NCBI GenBank assembly: GCA_977017575.1
Contig: CDRNVI010000056.1
Location: 186,001-250,000 of the forward strand
Reading direction: 5' to 3'
DNA from: Paramoeba atlantica
Lineage: Eukaryota; Discosea
DNA: 64,000 nt
Part shown: positions 9,559-20,839 of the stretch, piece by piece
Layout of the letters: each line of letters starts with the position of its first letter
How positions within the stretch are numbered: position 1 is the first letter of the stretch
Position numbers and translations under genes: made by a program
Notes under the pieces: generated by a model
Told to the model about the DNA's origin: nothing
Database searches by the model: none
The model's input: only the letters and a program-made list of their open reading frames with translations

Positions 9559-9843
9559 TCATTCGTTAGGCAATGTGTGGAAGAAGGAAGAAGGAAGGTC
9601 TGCGCCATGGTTCTTAGCCAACGGCGTCATTATTGCTGATGCAACCTTGCATAGGAGGTCCCAGACCACGTTTTTGAGCGCCCCTTCCATCCACTTGGGA
9701 TTCAGGGGACCTTCGCCTCCTTGCACAACTTCCTTCAGAAGTTCACAATCAGTTTCTTGTGTGAGGGCAAAATAAATTCGGTTGCGTATGACGCGTCCTT
9801 TGCTGTTCAAAAACTTTTCATTCTGTAGACCCACACATATCAT
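9559..9843 (-). pseudogene. fossil gag fragment of a YR-type retroelement
   Basis: This short frame contains VWDLLCKVASAIM, which resembles VWTLLCKLGAIVM in the gag-like protein at 4490-5626. The following residues also fit loosely. It is only a fragment of the gene, so the copy is old and broken. The similarity is by eye over about 40 residues. Confidence 0.4.
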
Positions 9844-10129
9844 AAAAAGCTTGGAAAGAACTGGGGTTGAATACGTTCTAAAGGGACCCTAAAGTGGGGG
9901 GTGTTTCTTTTCTTTTTCCTTGGTCTTGGTTGGTTTCACATGCTTTTCTCCCTCATCTAACTCCCGCTTTCGCGCCTGCAGTATTACAGCAACCGAGAGT
10001 AGTACGCACCCATTGATCAATGGATCTTCATAGCTTCCTTCTTGTAGACGTTCTGCACCTTATCTGCTTCTGGTGTACTAGCACCTATGACTTCCATGAC
10101 AGTGGATACAAAGTTCAATTCCTGGGACC

Positions 10130-10620
10130 CATTTTGGTGCAAGGCAGAATAAACTTCCTATAAATTAATGCTGGATGCGCGCTTTGCTTCTTCCGCTCAT
10201 CTGAAACACCAGCCTTTTCTTCGATGCAACTGACAAAATCAATAGTCCCATACAGAGAGCAATGTTTTGTGATGCAGAAGTTTTTTCTAAGACGCATTTT
10301 CTTCTCATCGAACGAAGTCCAGTGTGCTTCCAGGACTTGTTTTCTATAGTATAGGGAACCAAATTGTTTGTTTGGCGGTGGCATTTCACTAATTTCATTA
10401 AAGACCGTGCGAAGTGTATTCTCATGACTGTAGAAAAGATTACCCGACCGTCAGTGTCGATAGCCCCCCATAACACCATCACCTTTGTTGGACAGCTTCT
10501 CGGAAGTCGATCTTCGGGACTTTGCCACGGGAGTAGTGTAATCGCTCGCCCAGATACCCTAATTCTTTTGTAGAAATAGCCCTTCTTTCAGAATAACCAG
10601 GGCACACGCCTCCGACCGAA
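10130..10620 (-). pseudogene. probable Tc1/mariner transposase remnant
   Basis: A minus-strand frame at 10165-10482 begins with VLWGAIDTDGR, which resembles the VMVWGAI segment after the first catalytic Asp of Tc1/mariner transposases. The rest has decayed and no terminal repeats were found. Confidence 0.35.
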
Positions 10621-10930
10621 GTGGCTGTCTGAGCCCTTTCTAGTGCAGGCGGCGGTACCGTGAGCTAGCTGGGGGGGCGAGGCAGGAAGGGGAAATTCTA
10701 TATTGTTTTTCCATTTTTGGGACTTCAATTTATCTATGAATCGGCAATTCCAACACTCTATTATCTGACTCATCTCTGTAATGGCGACTTCCGGAAGAGA
10801 AACAAAATTGTGAAAACAGTTAAAAGAATGGCTTGTCGGGGGTTTATTTCATGGAAGCGATATACACTTATGTTTTTTTAGTCCATACATCTCAGCTTGT
10901 CTCGATTGATTATTTTGATACGTTCACATA

Positions 10931-11755
10931 ATGTACGGCAACTACTGCATCGATGACGGATCCGACGATTTACGTCGAGGCAAAGTTACCTCTCTGCTAC
11001 TGCCCCAAGAGGGTATGCTGGAACGTTTTATTTCAAACTTAACTGGAAAACATAAATCCTGGCGTACGACGAAGAAGAATATGTTTGGACGTGTCAAACG
11101 TCTATCCGCATGCAATTGGAAAGGCGTGACATGTGATGAGCATCAACACGTGACTCATATTATATGGGATTCAATGAATCTATTGGGCACCTTGCAGGGG
11201 GATTTTTTGCCGTGTACGTTGTCTTATTGTGACCTTCTCAATAACAGACTGGGAGGATCGCTTCAACTTCACACGTTGCCATCACAGCTTAGATACTTAA
11301 GATTGGCCGTGAACACTTTTATCGGTGAGTTAAACTTGACTCAGTTACCGAACATATTGCGTTCCCTTTGGTTGAGTGACAACCAATTTGAAGGAAATGT
11401 TGATCTCACGAATCTGTGTTCTGGATTACAATACTTAAATCTTCGAGCGAATAAACTTTCTGGTGCCGTCGAACTTTCTCATTTGCCAAAAAAATTAGAA
11501 TACTTGCAATTGTCGAAGAACAGATTTACAGGACCGCTCTCGCTGCAACATTTACCTCCATCGCTTTCTACCTTTAGCGCGCATGGCAACTCTTTCTCTG
11601 GTTTAGTGAAGTTTGACCGTCTTCCTCCAAGCTTGGTACATCTCTCTCTGCATCACAACGCGGAACTTTATGGCGAAATTGACAAGTCAGTTCTTCCTAA
11701 GCTTTTACAGCCTATTGAATTCTGGAATACAAACATTAAATTCGGTACAAAGTGA
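10931..11755 (+). CDS. LRR protein, subfamily 2
   Basis: A complete 274-residue frame. It begins with the subfamily signature CIDDGSDDLRRGKVTSLLLP. The cap helix and SW follow, with C61 and C68 in CNWKGVTC. Seven or eight LRR units span residues 85-265 (LPxxLxxLxLxxNxFxGxxDL). No signal peptide is seen. A polypyrimidine run followed by CTCAG at 10891-10895 is a plausible SL trans-splice acceptor 36 bases before the ATG. The TAC/GGATCC-rich start is conserved in the copies at 39755, 41494, 44285, 53465 and 59474. Confidence 0.85.
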   Translation: MYGNYCIDDGSDDLRRGKVTSLLLPQEGMLERFISNLTGKHKSWRTTKKNMFGRVKRLSACNWKGVTCDEHQHVTHIIWDSMNLLGTLQGDFLPCTLSYCDLLNNRLGGSLQLHTLPSQLRYLRLAVNTFIGELNLTQLPNILRSLWLSDNQFEGNVDLTNLCSGLQYLNLRANKLSGAVELSHLPKKLEYLQLSKNRFTGPLSLQHLPPSLSTFSAHGNSFSGLVKFDRLPPSLVHLSLHHNAELYGEIDKSVLPKLLQPIEFWNTNIKFGTK

Positions 11756-11878
11756 GTATAACGAAACGTTTATGATATTGATGAATGAAAACAGATGTGG
11801 CATAAATTCGTGTGTGATAGAAAAGTATGTTTGTAACTTATTGGTGATGCGAGGTTTATCACCGTATTCCTTCTTATA

Positions 11879-13290
11879 CAGGGGTGTAAATTTGTATGTG
11901 GTGGGGGTCTAAAATTCGTAAAATTTGGCCAATTGTGGAAAATAATAGCGCATTCGAGAGCTCTCGAACAGGGCTCATGAACGCAACATGGTCGCGATAG
12001 GCACAAGGGGGTATTGCCCCCTCGACAAAGGGCCCCCAAATGCGATTCGCAACTTTCTAAAGCACGGGAAAAAATAGAAAAATTAATAATAATTGCAGTT
12101 TCCGCCGTTCTTTTCAATCACAATACGGCATCTCTTACGAAAGCTCTTCATAGCGTTTTCAAAGGCTATAGAATGTGTCGTTTGAATATCTTGAAACGCT
12201 GCTTCGATCGCAATGATCAAATCTGTACGATTTCTAGGGGCCAAGCCATTTTTGAAATTGTCCATTATGGACCATAAATTTTCAACGGGCATGAGATCAG
12301 GTGATTTTGCTGGCCAAGGAAGAACAGTAATTCCTGTCTCTTGAAAGCTTGTCCTGGCCAGATTGTGCACCGTACAGTTATCCATTGCAATAACGCTAGA
12401 ACGGTGCCGCTTAAGGTAAGAAATTAACCCTCCACGCTTCTTCATGGCTTCATCAAAAATAGCCCCCGTCACTGTACCTCGGTTTCCTTGAGAACGAACA
12501 GAAGGAAAAACGTGAAGGTGAAACCCATGCTTAAGGCTCGCTGCCATCCAAACCATAACACCATTCCCCCCATGCCATGCATCCAATTCACCTTGCTGCT
12601 CCTTGGGAGCGTCAGTTTTGCGGCAGAGGTACGTGATGTGCCCCCCACTCTTCCCACAGGTAAATTTTTTTTCATCCATCCAAATGATATTGGACAGTTC
12701 CGCGTCACTCCACGTTAGCATTTCTTCACAGAAACGTACTCGTTTCTCTTTATGCACTGAGGTAAGTGCAGGGGATTTCCGGACTGTGCGCAAGACGATG
12801 CCATATGATTTCATGTGGGTCGTCAAAGTTTGACGAGAGCAAGTGAACCCAAGATTTTCGATTAACCGGTGGAGCTCACTCCAGCTCCTGATGCCATAGG
12901 GTTGATCTCGAACACCTTCGTCTATCGCTTTCAAAGCAGCCTCACGTAGTTCAGGTGTCACAGCGATGTTCGTTGGGGCGTGTTTCTCGTTCTTGGAGTT
13001 TACTTCTCCAGTATCACGATAGCGCTTTAGTTACAGTTCACAGTAGCTTCATGAACTTGAAAATTGCGCGCGGTTAGGGAAAAAGACTGTGTTGCTTCGT
13101 AATCGGCAACAAGAAGCATGCGCCAGCTTGCTTTTATGTGCCCAGGCGAAGAATAAGCCCTTTCGGAGTGCTTATGTTCCGGAGATCGTCCAAAATCCCG
13201 TCGTTGTGGCATGAATAAGGGCAAAAAACACAAAAATTGTGAAAATTGCAGGATTTCGTTTTCCAAAAAGCTAAGTTTTTTTATGTGCAT
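11879..13290 (-). mobile_element. Tc1/mariner element, right end lost
   Basis: The left end begins after a TA with CAGGGG and carries the arm AAATTTGGCC...GAGAGCTCTC seen in the elements at 43637 and 58230. No matching right arm lies within the next 1.5 kb, so the element is truncated. The transposase occupies most of it on the minus strand. Confidence 0.65.
12083..13212 (-). pseudogene. Tc1/mariner transposase with one frameshift
   Basis: The N-terminal helix-turn-helix part begins at MPQRRDFG (13212) and stops at 13027. The catalytic part is open from 12961 to 12083. The catalytic frame stays open upstream of its first Met, to about 13035 (RYRDTGEVNSKNEK), so a single small frameshift near 13030-13040 separates the parts. 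Catalytic motifs are WMDEKKF (first Asp), MDNCTVH (second Asp) and SPDLMPVENLW (Glu). I count 32 residues between the second Asp and the Glu, where classical Tc1 has 34. It is the best preserved DNA transposase here. Confidence 0.8.
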
Positions 13291-13484
13291 AAGTCAATGC
13301 CTTTTCTTTCGCCAATACCAATTTAGAAGGTTTGTAAAATCGCTCAACTCCAAAAAAACATTTGAAGTATATTTTTTTGGAAAACAAAGGGGGGAAAAAG
13401 TGGGAGATTCCACCGAAATATGAATATATGAACCCGAACAATGGTCTAATATGGATTTTAAAGAAATTCTAGTCCTTCACGACA

Positions 13485-14177
13485 ATGAAGAGTTCTGTAC
13501 AAGCTGCTGATGTCCCATCTCGACCGAGTAAGGTGCGAAACGCGGTCCTGCCCCAAGAATATAATCTGTTTCGACTACTGAGTAATGCCAGTTTTGAAGA
13601 GGAATCATGGAGCGTGAAGACGCCTGCGTGTGAGTGGAAGTTAGTACAGTGCAACCCCGAGGGACAGGTCACAAACCTCAATTGGCGCAAAGACACAAGT
13701 CGGTATGCGAAGGAAGAGGAAAATGTCCGCATAAAAGGTGTACTGCGATGGGATTTTCTACCCGATACGCTGCTCTCTTTTTCTGCTTCAAATCAAGCGT
13801 TTTTGGAGGGGCACGTAGACTTGTCGGTACTACCCGCGGGATTAAAAAACTTTGATATTGGTACGAATCGATTCAATGGAGGGTTGGATTTAACGCATTT
13901 GCCATCTACTCTGGAAAAACTGGTTTTGAATTTCAATCTATTTGAAGGTGAAGTTGACCTTACACACCTCCCCGACGGTTTGAGAATTCTCGACCTTGCG
14001 TACAATACTCTGCGTGGAGAACCTGATCTCACAAAGCTTCCGGAGTTTCTGACGTGGGCCAGACTACTTCACAACAATTTCGTCATACCTGACGTTGTTC
14101 CGGCATGTGTTCATATCAAGCCGCATGTGCCAAGGAGTACTCGCCATTGTGGGTACAGCAGGTTTAAGAAGAAGTAA
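13485..14177 (+). CDS. LRR protein, subfamily 1 variant
   Basis: A complete 230-residue frame starting MKSSVQAADVPSRPSK, parallel to MQRAVRVADVPSRPSK at 7370. The cap has LPQEYNLFRLL, SW and the cysteine pair CEWKLVQC. About five LRR units follow. It has diverged from the 7370 copy in both repeats and flanks: the conserved 40-base upstream block is absent, and the tail ends in KKK. Downstream (14180-14340) is AT-rich, with many GTAC/TATA alternations. Confidence 0.85.
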   Translation: MKSSVQAADVPSRPSKVRNAVLPQEYNLFRLLSNASFEEESWSVKTPACEWKLVQCNPEGQVTNLNWRKDTSRYAKEEENVRIKGVLRWDFLPDTLLSFSASNQAFLEGHVDLSVLPAGLKNFDIGTNRFNGGLDLTHLPSTLEKLVLNFNLFEGEVDLTHLPDGLRILDLAYNTLRGEPDLTKLPEFLTWARLLHNNFVIPDVVPACVHIKPHVPRSTRHCGYSRFKKK

Positions 14178-14179
14178 TA

Positions 14180-16230
14180 GGCATGTACCCGTGTGTATTG
14201 TGCTTGTACATTATACGTATTCGTACATTGTATACGTACTTGTATATTATAAATACGATTTATACATGTTCGTGTATAATTTATGCATGTATGTGTATGT
14301 TTACATGGGATTTGTATGTGTACATTGTATATTCATATTACATGTAATACATGCCTATGTGTTCTATGAAAACTTTTTTTTGTTCATTGAACACGTAGAA
14401 CGCATTGAACACTTTTTGGGGAGGTACACATCCCACGAACATGTTGATTATTTTTCATAAAACTTTTTGTTTTTGCGCATATCCAAGTGATTACACATGC
14501 CCTAGCTATGCAGTATAAGAATACCGCGGTATGAGGTTCTCTCTTAGTACGCGTGGCAGCTTTTTTGTACTCGCCGAACGTAATACATTTCTTATTTCAA
14601 AATATTTTGTTGCTGTTGTTGTAAAAAACTATTGTTTCCCTCATTTAGTCAAGCATTATCTACAACCCTCAACAATTTCTAATGAGAGGACGAGGTCCCA
14701 CAGGAACCTTTCGTGCCCGTCGAAGAAAAATGGGGAACCACCCCAATCGATTACATGGGGAACCAATTCAAATACACAAATACATCCTATATCCTATAAG
14801 ACCGACTTAAAGTCGGTTGAAAAACTTAACACTTTAACCTTGAAGGCTTTCATCTATGACTTCCAAGTTCAGAGCTTATATGTGTCTGATACGGTGCAAA
14901 CAAACAATATTTTTCCCATAACCTACAAATAATCCTCAAGGCATTCCAAATTTGCAAAGATACAATTCCATCAATTCTTTCCTTAGTTAGACGGTTTCCC
15001 ATTACCGCCAGTTCTCGCAACCTTACCTCGAAGCACACTTCGTACCTCAGCTTCGCGCTTGGATGCAGGAATGTCTCGCGCTGGCCCATTTCCAAGGGAT
15101 TTCATTTTGAGTAAGGCCTTCAAAGACCATAAAGGCTGTGAATTCTCCTCCGAGTTGTCAGTTGTTTTTCTCCTTTTTGGTATCGGAGGCCGAGCCACTT
15201 TCATACGAAACATAAACAATATACCATCGACCTCACTCTCATACGAAACACTAACCTTTATAAAATGATCACAGACGAATCCAGGGCTTGGGCGCTTAAA
15301 AGTTATTCAAAAAGTGTGTTCAAAAATTAGTAATTTACGAGTGGATTATATTACGGTTAATTTCATTAAGATCAATTTTAGCCAAAAATAACCTTAAAAG
15401 CGCAATTAAATCATACCGTAATTAATATACTATCCCCCCTATTTACACCCTATGTAATAATTTACACCCTATGTAATAGGGCTACGTGCCACCCCCCTTT
15501 AATAGGGCCATTTTGTCTGGAAGGCCGAAAAATATTTCAGGGAAAGTGCCAAAAATTTGTCGAATGCGCCGCGAAGTGGCGGATTTCTTTTTCCGTATCT
15601 ACTCCAACAACCACAAGTGTATGAAAAGGGAGTAGGAGCTTGTTTCACAACGATAAAAAAACGTTACCTCGTTTGCCTTCAGTGAAAAGAGGTACCGTTG
15701 CTGAGACTAGAAAAGAATTCATACTACTTGCAACGGCCCCGGTTCTTGGCAAAGGGGGGCTTCGAATGATGTACTTGCTTATCGGCCCACGATTTTTTAG
15801 GGGATATTCAGATATAGAGATGATAATTCGAAGATCGTAATTTAATAAGACTTATAGCAAAAGCGAATAACAACATGGGGTTAATAAATTGATGAAATCA
15901 CTAAAAAAATCATGAAAATTATATTCGGGAAAAATTGAATGGAAAAAATAAATTTTACTGTCTCATACTCACTCTCTTTTCATAGACTTCTTGGGCTTCG
16001 CTAGGTTCATTAACAAAGATGTCGACGTCAATGAGGACGTGCTGCTGAAGAGGGTTTTTATTTATATTCTTCCATGTCTCCCCTTTTTGTGGCTACTATT
16101 TTTTTTCGAAAAAAGATAATCAGTAAAAATGAGATTGTATGTGTATGTGTGTATATGGGGCAAAGTAAAGCACTTCTGCACAAAGTAAAGCACTTCTGAA
16201 TGTTTATTGTAGGAGTGGGACAGAAGACGA
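14180..16230. other. AT-rich gap with repeats; no supported gene
   Basis: I see no credible coding frame. Notable pieces are a TGTAC/TATAC-rich stretch (14190-14340), duplicated TTTACACCCTATGTAATA at 15442-15479, a GCGCCGCGAAG palindrome at 15566-15579, and a duplicated GCACAAAGTAAAGCACTTCTG-type 18-20-mer at 16158-16198. The frames at 14850-15219 are short and unmatched. Confidence 0.45.
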
Positions 16231-16317
16231 ACTAATAATGGGAACGCAAAAAGAAAAGCTCCTCATAGTGGGTTCTACGCCACTTTTCCCGAATAAACGA
16301 TTGCAGAGGGAAGCTAA

Positions 16318-17229
16318 TTACTCATCTCCCTCCTCGCTGCTTTCTTCCAAGGTGCTGCGCTCTAGAAACAACAAGGACTCAGAATACATGCGAAGGTCCG
16401 TAAGAATACGTTTTATACGCGAGCCTCCGTTCACTAATAGTGCCCCGTTAGCAAGTTCTGCAAACATCTTCATTCTGTTGCAGCGTGTTTCCTCTGTGTG
16501 CCCCCGGCGCCCTCCTCGTTGCTTCAACTCGCGCTTCAAATGGTAGTTCGCACTTTCCACGGTGTTCGTATGAAACCCTGTAGGGCTCGCCTACTCTTTT
16601 TTGTGGTTTACAACACCATGACGCCAAGACTTACTTATGCATTTACTCGCAGCTTCCCCGTCAGTGTACACTTGCGTGCGCTCGTTTTTGGCAAGGTGAC
16701 GAACGTGAGCGGTCATGTCTGACGGAGTGGTGTGCTCCAAATATTTGACATAAATGTCGAGCATCGGATAGTGCAGCCCACCGTCGACGTCCATGACTTC
16801 ATCGCAATTCACCAATGTGTGGGACCAAGAGCTTCCGTTCTCCCGCACTCGTTTTCTGTGTCGATGACGAGACCTTTTGATTTGAGACACGCAAGTCTAG
16901 TCCTTTTGCATGTATACAACAGTCCCTTCGGCACGGTCGAAGCGTATATCATACACCATTGCAATGATGCTCTCAAAATAGTTCGTAAATCTCCCTGTTT
17001 CTCGAATGATATTCCTCAGTGAGACGGCGAATGTCAGAGCGTAAATCATTTTTATCGTATTTTTAATGGTGCGCTGAGCACAGTTGCTAATCATCGGTTC
17101 TAAAACTCCATAAAGGCCTCGACAGGAATCGTTGTCTTGCGTCGGGCACAACCAATAAGTTTCAGTGCGGTCACAGGCCACAGGCTCCTCGTGATACTTT
17201 TCCTTGTCACACCATGCCTGCTGTACCAC
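16318..17229 (-). pseudogene. decayed Merlin/ISXO2-type transposase
   Basis: Three consecutive minus frames carry pieces of one gene. VYTDGEAASKC...VVNHKKE (16591-16890) fits the 'Y-D-G ... V-N-H' block of ISXO2/Merlin DDE transposases. The frame at 16318-16560 begins with VESANYHLKREL-type residues, fitting 'N-T-I-E-xxW..LK'. Breaks separate the pieces, so it is inactive. Family assignment is by motif memory only. Confidence 0.5.
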
Positions 17230-17319
17230 TAGTTTGTGGTTTTTTGCCTGAATTTTTTGATACTAAACCACAGTTATTATTCACATTCAAAAACAGGCAC
17301 TTTGTGAATAATAAGTGTA

Positions 17320-18190
17320 ATTGCGGTGGTTGTATAACTACCGCGCTACACTCGATTATTGAAAAAAAAGCGAACAAAAACAGTGAAAATATAAAGAGGA
17401 ACACAGTAATATAATAGAAGAAAAAAATATTAAAGGGGGCTCCGGTGGTCCAAAACTGAAAAAAAAGAAATTGAAAAAAATGGGAGGTCTAGGGGGGGGT
17501 CCAAGGGGGGCATACCGCACGAATTATTTTTTGAAAGAATTATTTTTCGACAAAAAACCGCAGATGGGGTAGCCGGGGTCTTGGCGCGTATTTTCCACCC
17601 CCCTACCAGGGGGTGAACCCCCCGCGTATCCGCAGGACGGGTCCGCCAAGTTCGGATTTTTTCGGAAAAAAAATGAAAAAAATTTCAACTTGGCGAAAAA
17701 CAAATTTTTCCAAAATCGTTTCCCCTATTGTATTTTGACAGTGTGGGACCTATACTAGCTTGCTCGGCCGGTGTTTTCAAAAGGTATCCTTTCTTCGAGC
17801 CGTGGTGCGCCCTTCAAAATGACCCATTTTTGACTAAAAAAGGTGAAAAAGTATTTTTCGGACCCCAAGGGGCCTTTTTGTCTCGAAAGAATGGTGTGGT
17901 TGGAGTGGCATTCTCCACCCAATACGTTCGGTAAGCTTTGGTTCATCCCTACGAGTCATTTCCCACACGCAAACATCAGATTTAGTGCTCTGAGAGCAAA
18001 AATATACGAAAATCACCCCATTTTTATCCGAAAATCGGCTATTTTTGGCTATAATCTTTCCGTTTTCTTCAGCTTTCCTGGCCAATTTTTCTTTTTTAGG
18101 CTCTTCTTTAAACGAGGTGGTAGTTTTCAACGCGAAGCGCGCAGCATGAGTGACTTCTAAGTTAAAAACAACCACCGCGTTTAACTAAGA
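17320..18190. repeat. composite dispersed repeat (R2 + R1)
   Basis: The R2 part begins with the palindrome GGTTGTATAACTACC and runs through 'GGGGGCTCCGGTGGTCC' to C-rich/G-rich blocks near 17600. The R1 part includes TTTAGTGCTCTGAGAGCAAA (17981-18000). It ends in a foldback (18108-18186) whose arms contain CAACGCGAAGCGCGCAG and AACCACCGCGTTTAAC. Related copies are at 47341-47900, 48540-48640, 52850-53380, 60490-60715 and 61640-62040. No coding capacity is evident. Confidence 0.65.
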
Positions 18191-18721
18191 TTGTGAATAA
18201 TATGTGTAACTGACACTTATTATTCATAATTACACTTATTCCCATGCGTCGAGAAAGAGAAATAGGGATCTCGTCGAGGTTAATTACGAAAGAGTAGTCC
18301 AAGAGCAGTGACACATCGCTGAAGGGGGTCGCAGCGTCGCAACTTTTAAGTCTCACGTGACGGTGCAACTTCTTTCCATTTATAATTTTTTTTGGATTCG
18401 GATTTATAAAGCTGCTCTCTGCGATGGACGGTATACAATCCGTTCCAGGTCGCTCCGGACGGTCACTGGCAAGCCAGACCCTTCACAGACAGATATGGAA
18501 GTTTCGAGGCCGACGTCCTCTACCAGTTTCCGCTTGTCCAAGGTGGCACCAACGTGCTGTTACCAACACGCTGCGTCGATGAATTGTACGTCAACACGGC
18601 TCACCCAAGAGGCTTAAGCCGGGTAAGGGAGCTGGTTCCCTGAGGGGAGGGTCCGGGACGGTCCTCCGAGTACTGAGCCTAGTCGGTCCTTAGCCCAGCC
18701 ACTTAGAGTGAGGCCGCCAGG

Positions 18722-18812
18722 AATAATGCGATGAGCGGGTTTGAACTCGCCATCTGAGCACCATGTGCTTCAATCTTTGAGTTCTTGCCACTCCGCCACC
18801 TCCGTCTCCTTC
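18722..18812 (-). tRNA. tRNA-like sequence (probably derived or pseudo)
   Basis: On the minus strand, TGGCGGAGTGG fits an A box and GAGTTCAAACC fits a B box at roughly tRNA spacing. AAGCACATGGTGCTC between them folds like the long variable arm of a Leu/Ser tRNA. The acceptor stem and anticodon stem do not pair well, so this is more likely a tRNA-derived repeat or pseudogene than a working tRNA. Confidence 0.35.
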
Positions 18813-18819
18813 TAAAAGT

Positions 18820-19470
18820 GAAAATGTTTTTCTTTTATTTTTCTTTTCTTCACCTGTCTACTTAACATACCTATATCTTGATAACATACCGGGGGGTATG
18901 TTAAACGGGTATGTGGTTTAAATCTGGATATGGAAGAAGCTTTTCCAAATACGAAAAACTTCCTTCGAACCTCTCCGGCAATAAACATAGTAACTTTGCA
19001 GATTTTCTCCTTGATAGAGCCACGTAAACTGCTGAATGAGAAAGCATGCCTCTATGGTAGATTAGTATGAATTGTGGCTCCTTGGACTTTAGGTATTATG
19101 AACGAGAAACCGCAACCTATTTTCAGTTCATAGTCCAAATAGCTTTTTTTGAATTCGGCCGACACTCTGCCGTCAACGGTGGTTGCTGAAATTTCCACAA
19201 CAGCGAAAGATGAGCAGTCTAAAACTTCTCCAGGTTTACCTTGTTCCCTCACGTACTTTCCGAAACCAAAACGAATGTGAATAATAAAAAATGTGAATAA
19301 TAACTGTATTTGTGAATAATAACTGTACTTGTGAATAATAAAAAATGTGAATAATACCTGTGAGGGAGGTTTAATTATTGAGATCAAATTTGCACGCCCA
19401 AAGGATCTCTTTTGGGAAATTTCATTAGGAAAGCACAAATGAATAAGCAATCGAGTTTTGTATTTCGCAC
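18820..19470. other. gap with short tandem repeats
   Basis: Two tandem pieces stand out: a GTTAAC/CATACC-type inverted block at 18862-18915, and three or four copies of TGTGAATAATAA at 19280-19360. I see no supportable gene. Confidence 0.4.
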
Positions 19471-19477
19471 AAAGGCT

Positions 19478-20143
19478 TTACTCCATTGTATCAAGATTGC
19501 GCACGATTTCCAAGGTGCTAACAATCGCTTCTTCACCAGCAGATGAAACTGCTTCATGAGAATTCTCAGAGTCGGGAGAGTCATACAAGAGCGGAGGGCG
19601 ACACTTTAAAATCTCTTTGTGGAGGCTCAGTGGGGAAGCGTTCCCAAGAACTTCTTTTGGACGCTCATTTATTTCAAATGCAACGCGGCGCACCTCTTCC
19701 TGCGACTGGGCAAGAAACGGGAGCTTTTTAGGATAATAGTCGCGCACTAGGCCATTAAAATTTTCAACGCCCCCCTTTCTCCCAGCTCGAGTACGGCTTG
19801 CAGAAAAAGGAAAAGCTGTCGTACGCCTCGTTGATTACCTCGTGCTTCGCGAATTCCGTACCATTGTCGTATGTAATGCTTCGCACACGGTACCCTTCAA
19901 GAGCTTCAACGATCATGTCAGCCACATGATCTGACTTTTTTTTTCAAGTTGACGCAGTATTCCAAATCTACTCTTCCGCTCGATCAGGATTAAGAGATAT
20001 CTGCTGTGCTTGTTCCCGGCTGAGTCCTGACCGCGTAATCCCTACTCATTCTGCAATCTCCTGTGACATCTCTCCGTTATTATATAACAATGCGATATGC
20101 GACCGATGAGTTGGATTGATGCGTGTGCTGACTTCCGCCGTCA
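19478..20143 (-). pseudogene. IS30-family transposase, degenerate
   Basis: Minus-strand pieces match IS30 transposases in order. First comes an N-terminal HTH-like segment (YNNGEMSQEIAEWVG), then RYLLILIERKSRFG, then SITYDNGTEFAKHE with the second catalytic Asp. FCKPYSSWEKGG and VENFNGLVRDYYPK (catalytic Glu) follow, and last INERPKEVLG. A frameshift lies at a G-run near 19776, another interrupts 19920-19945, and the linker between HTH and catalytic core is missing. IS30 is a prokaryotic insertion-sequence family, which makes it notable here. Confidence 0.7.
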
Positions 20144-20224
20144 TTCACAGAAACTTGACAAAAAAAAGTATTATGACAGATTAGGGTGGGAGTTTCTATG
20201 ACACGGCACTAGGCCCATAGCGAT

Positions 20225-20838
20225 TTATAAAGTGGAAACTATTTGCCACTTTTTTACCTTTTCGCCACCTAGTTCGACGCAGGCCTTCAGTCTACGATCG
20301 AAACTTAAGATGGTATTATTTATCATCTCAGTCGGGAAAGAACTCCATGTATTTAGAATACGCCTTTGCAGTTCGGAAACTGTAGATGGTAGCTTTTCAT
20401 TTACGTCTTGTTGTGTCATTGACCATATGTTTTCAATGGGGGAATGATCGGGAGAATTTGGGGGCCGTTTAGTAGCTTAATTTTTCGTTTGTTCAGGTAA
20501 TTTATGGTGGCCTTGTCCTTATGAGAGGTGGCACCATCTTGTTGAAATATTCTTTTGCGGGGGTAAATAAACATCTTTTAATGTGTCTATCTACACTGTA
20601 TGTTTCGTGGGTAATAGAGGTCCCGCTGGATAACATTTAAGCATCTCCAGTCAATTCCTATAGCACCCCACACCTGACACTTAGGCGCCCAGCGCGCCTT
20701 TAGTCTCTTCGCAGGGGTCTCTCCTTTTTTTACACATATTTTCATTCTATTATCGTTTGTATCAAACACCTTCTCATCTGAGAATATCAATTTCGAATTG
20801 TCCTCTTTGTAAAAGGAAACTGTAAAGGTGGGGTACAC
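20225..20838 (-). pseudogene. Tc1/mariner transposase remnant
   Basis: Motifs LIFSDEKVFDTN (first Asp), PKCQVWGAIG and, further on, NSPDHSPIENIW (catalytic Glu) lie in order on the minus strand but in broken frames. Direct and inverted copies of CACCCACTATTGG flank it at 20838-20900 and 21328-21385 and may be its terminal repeats. Confidence 0.65.
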
Positions 20839-20839
20839 C

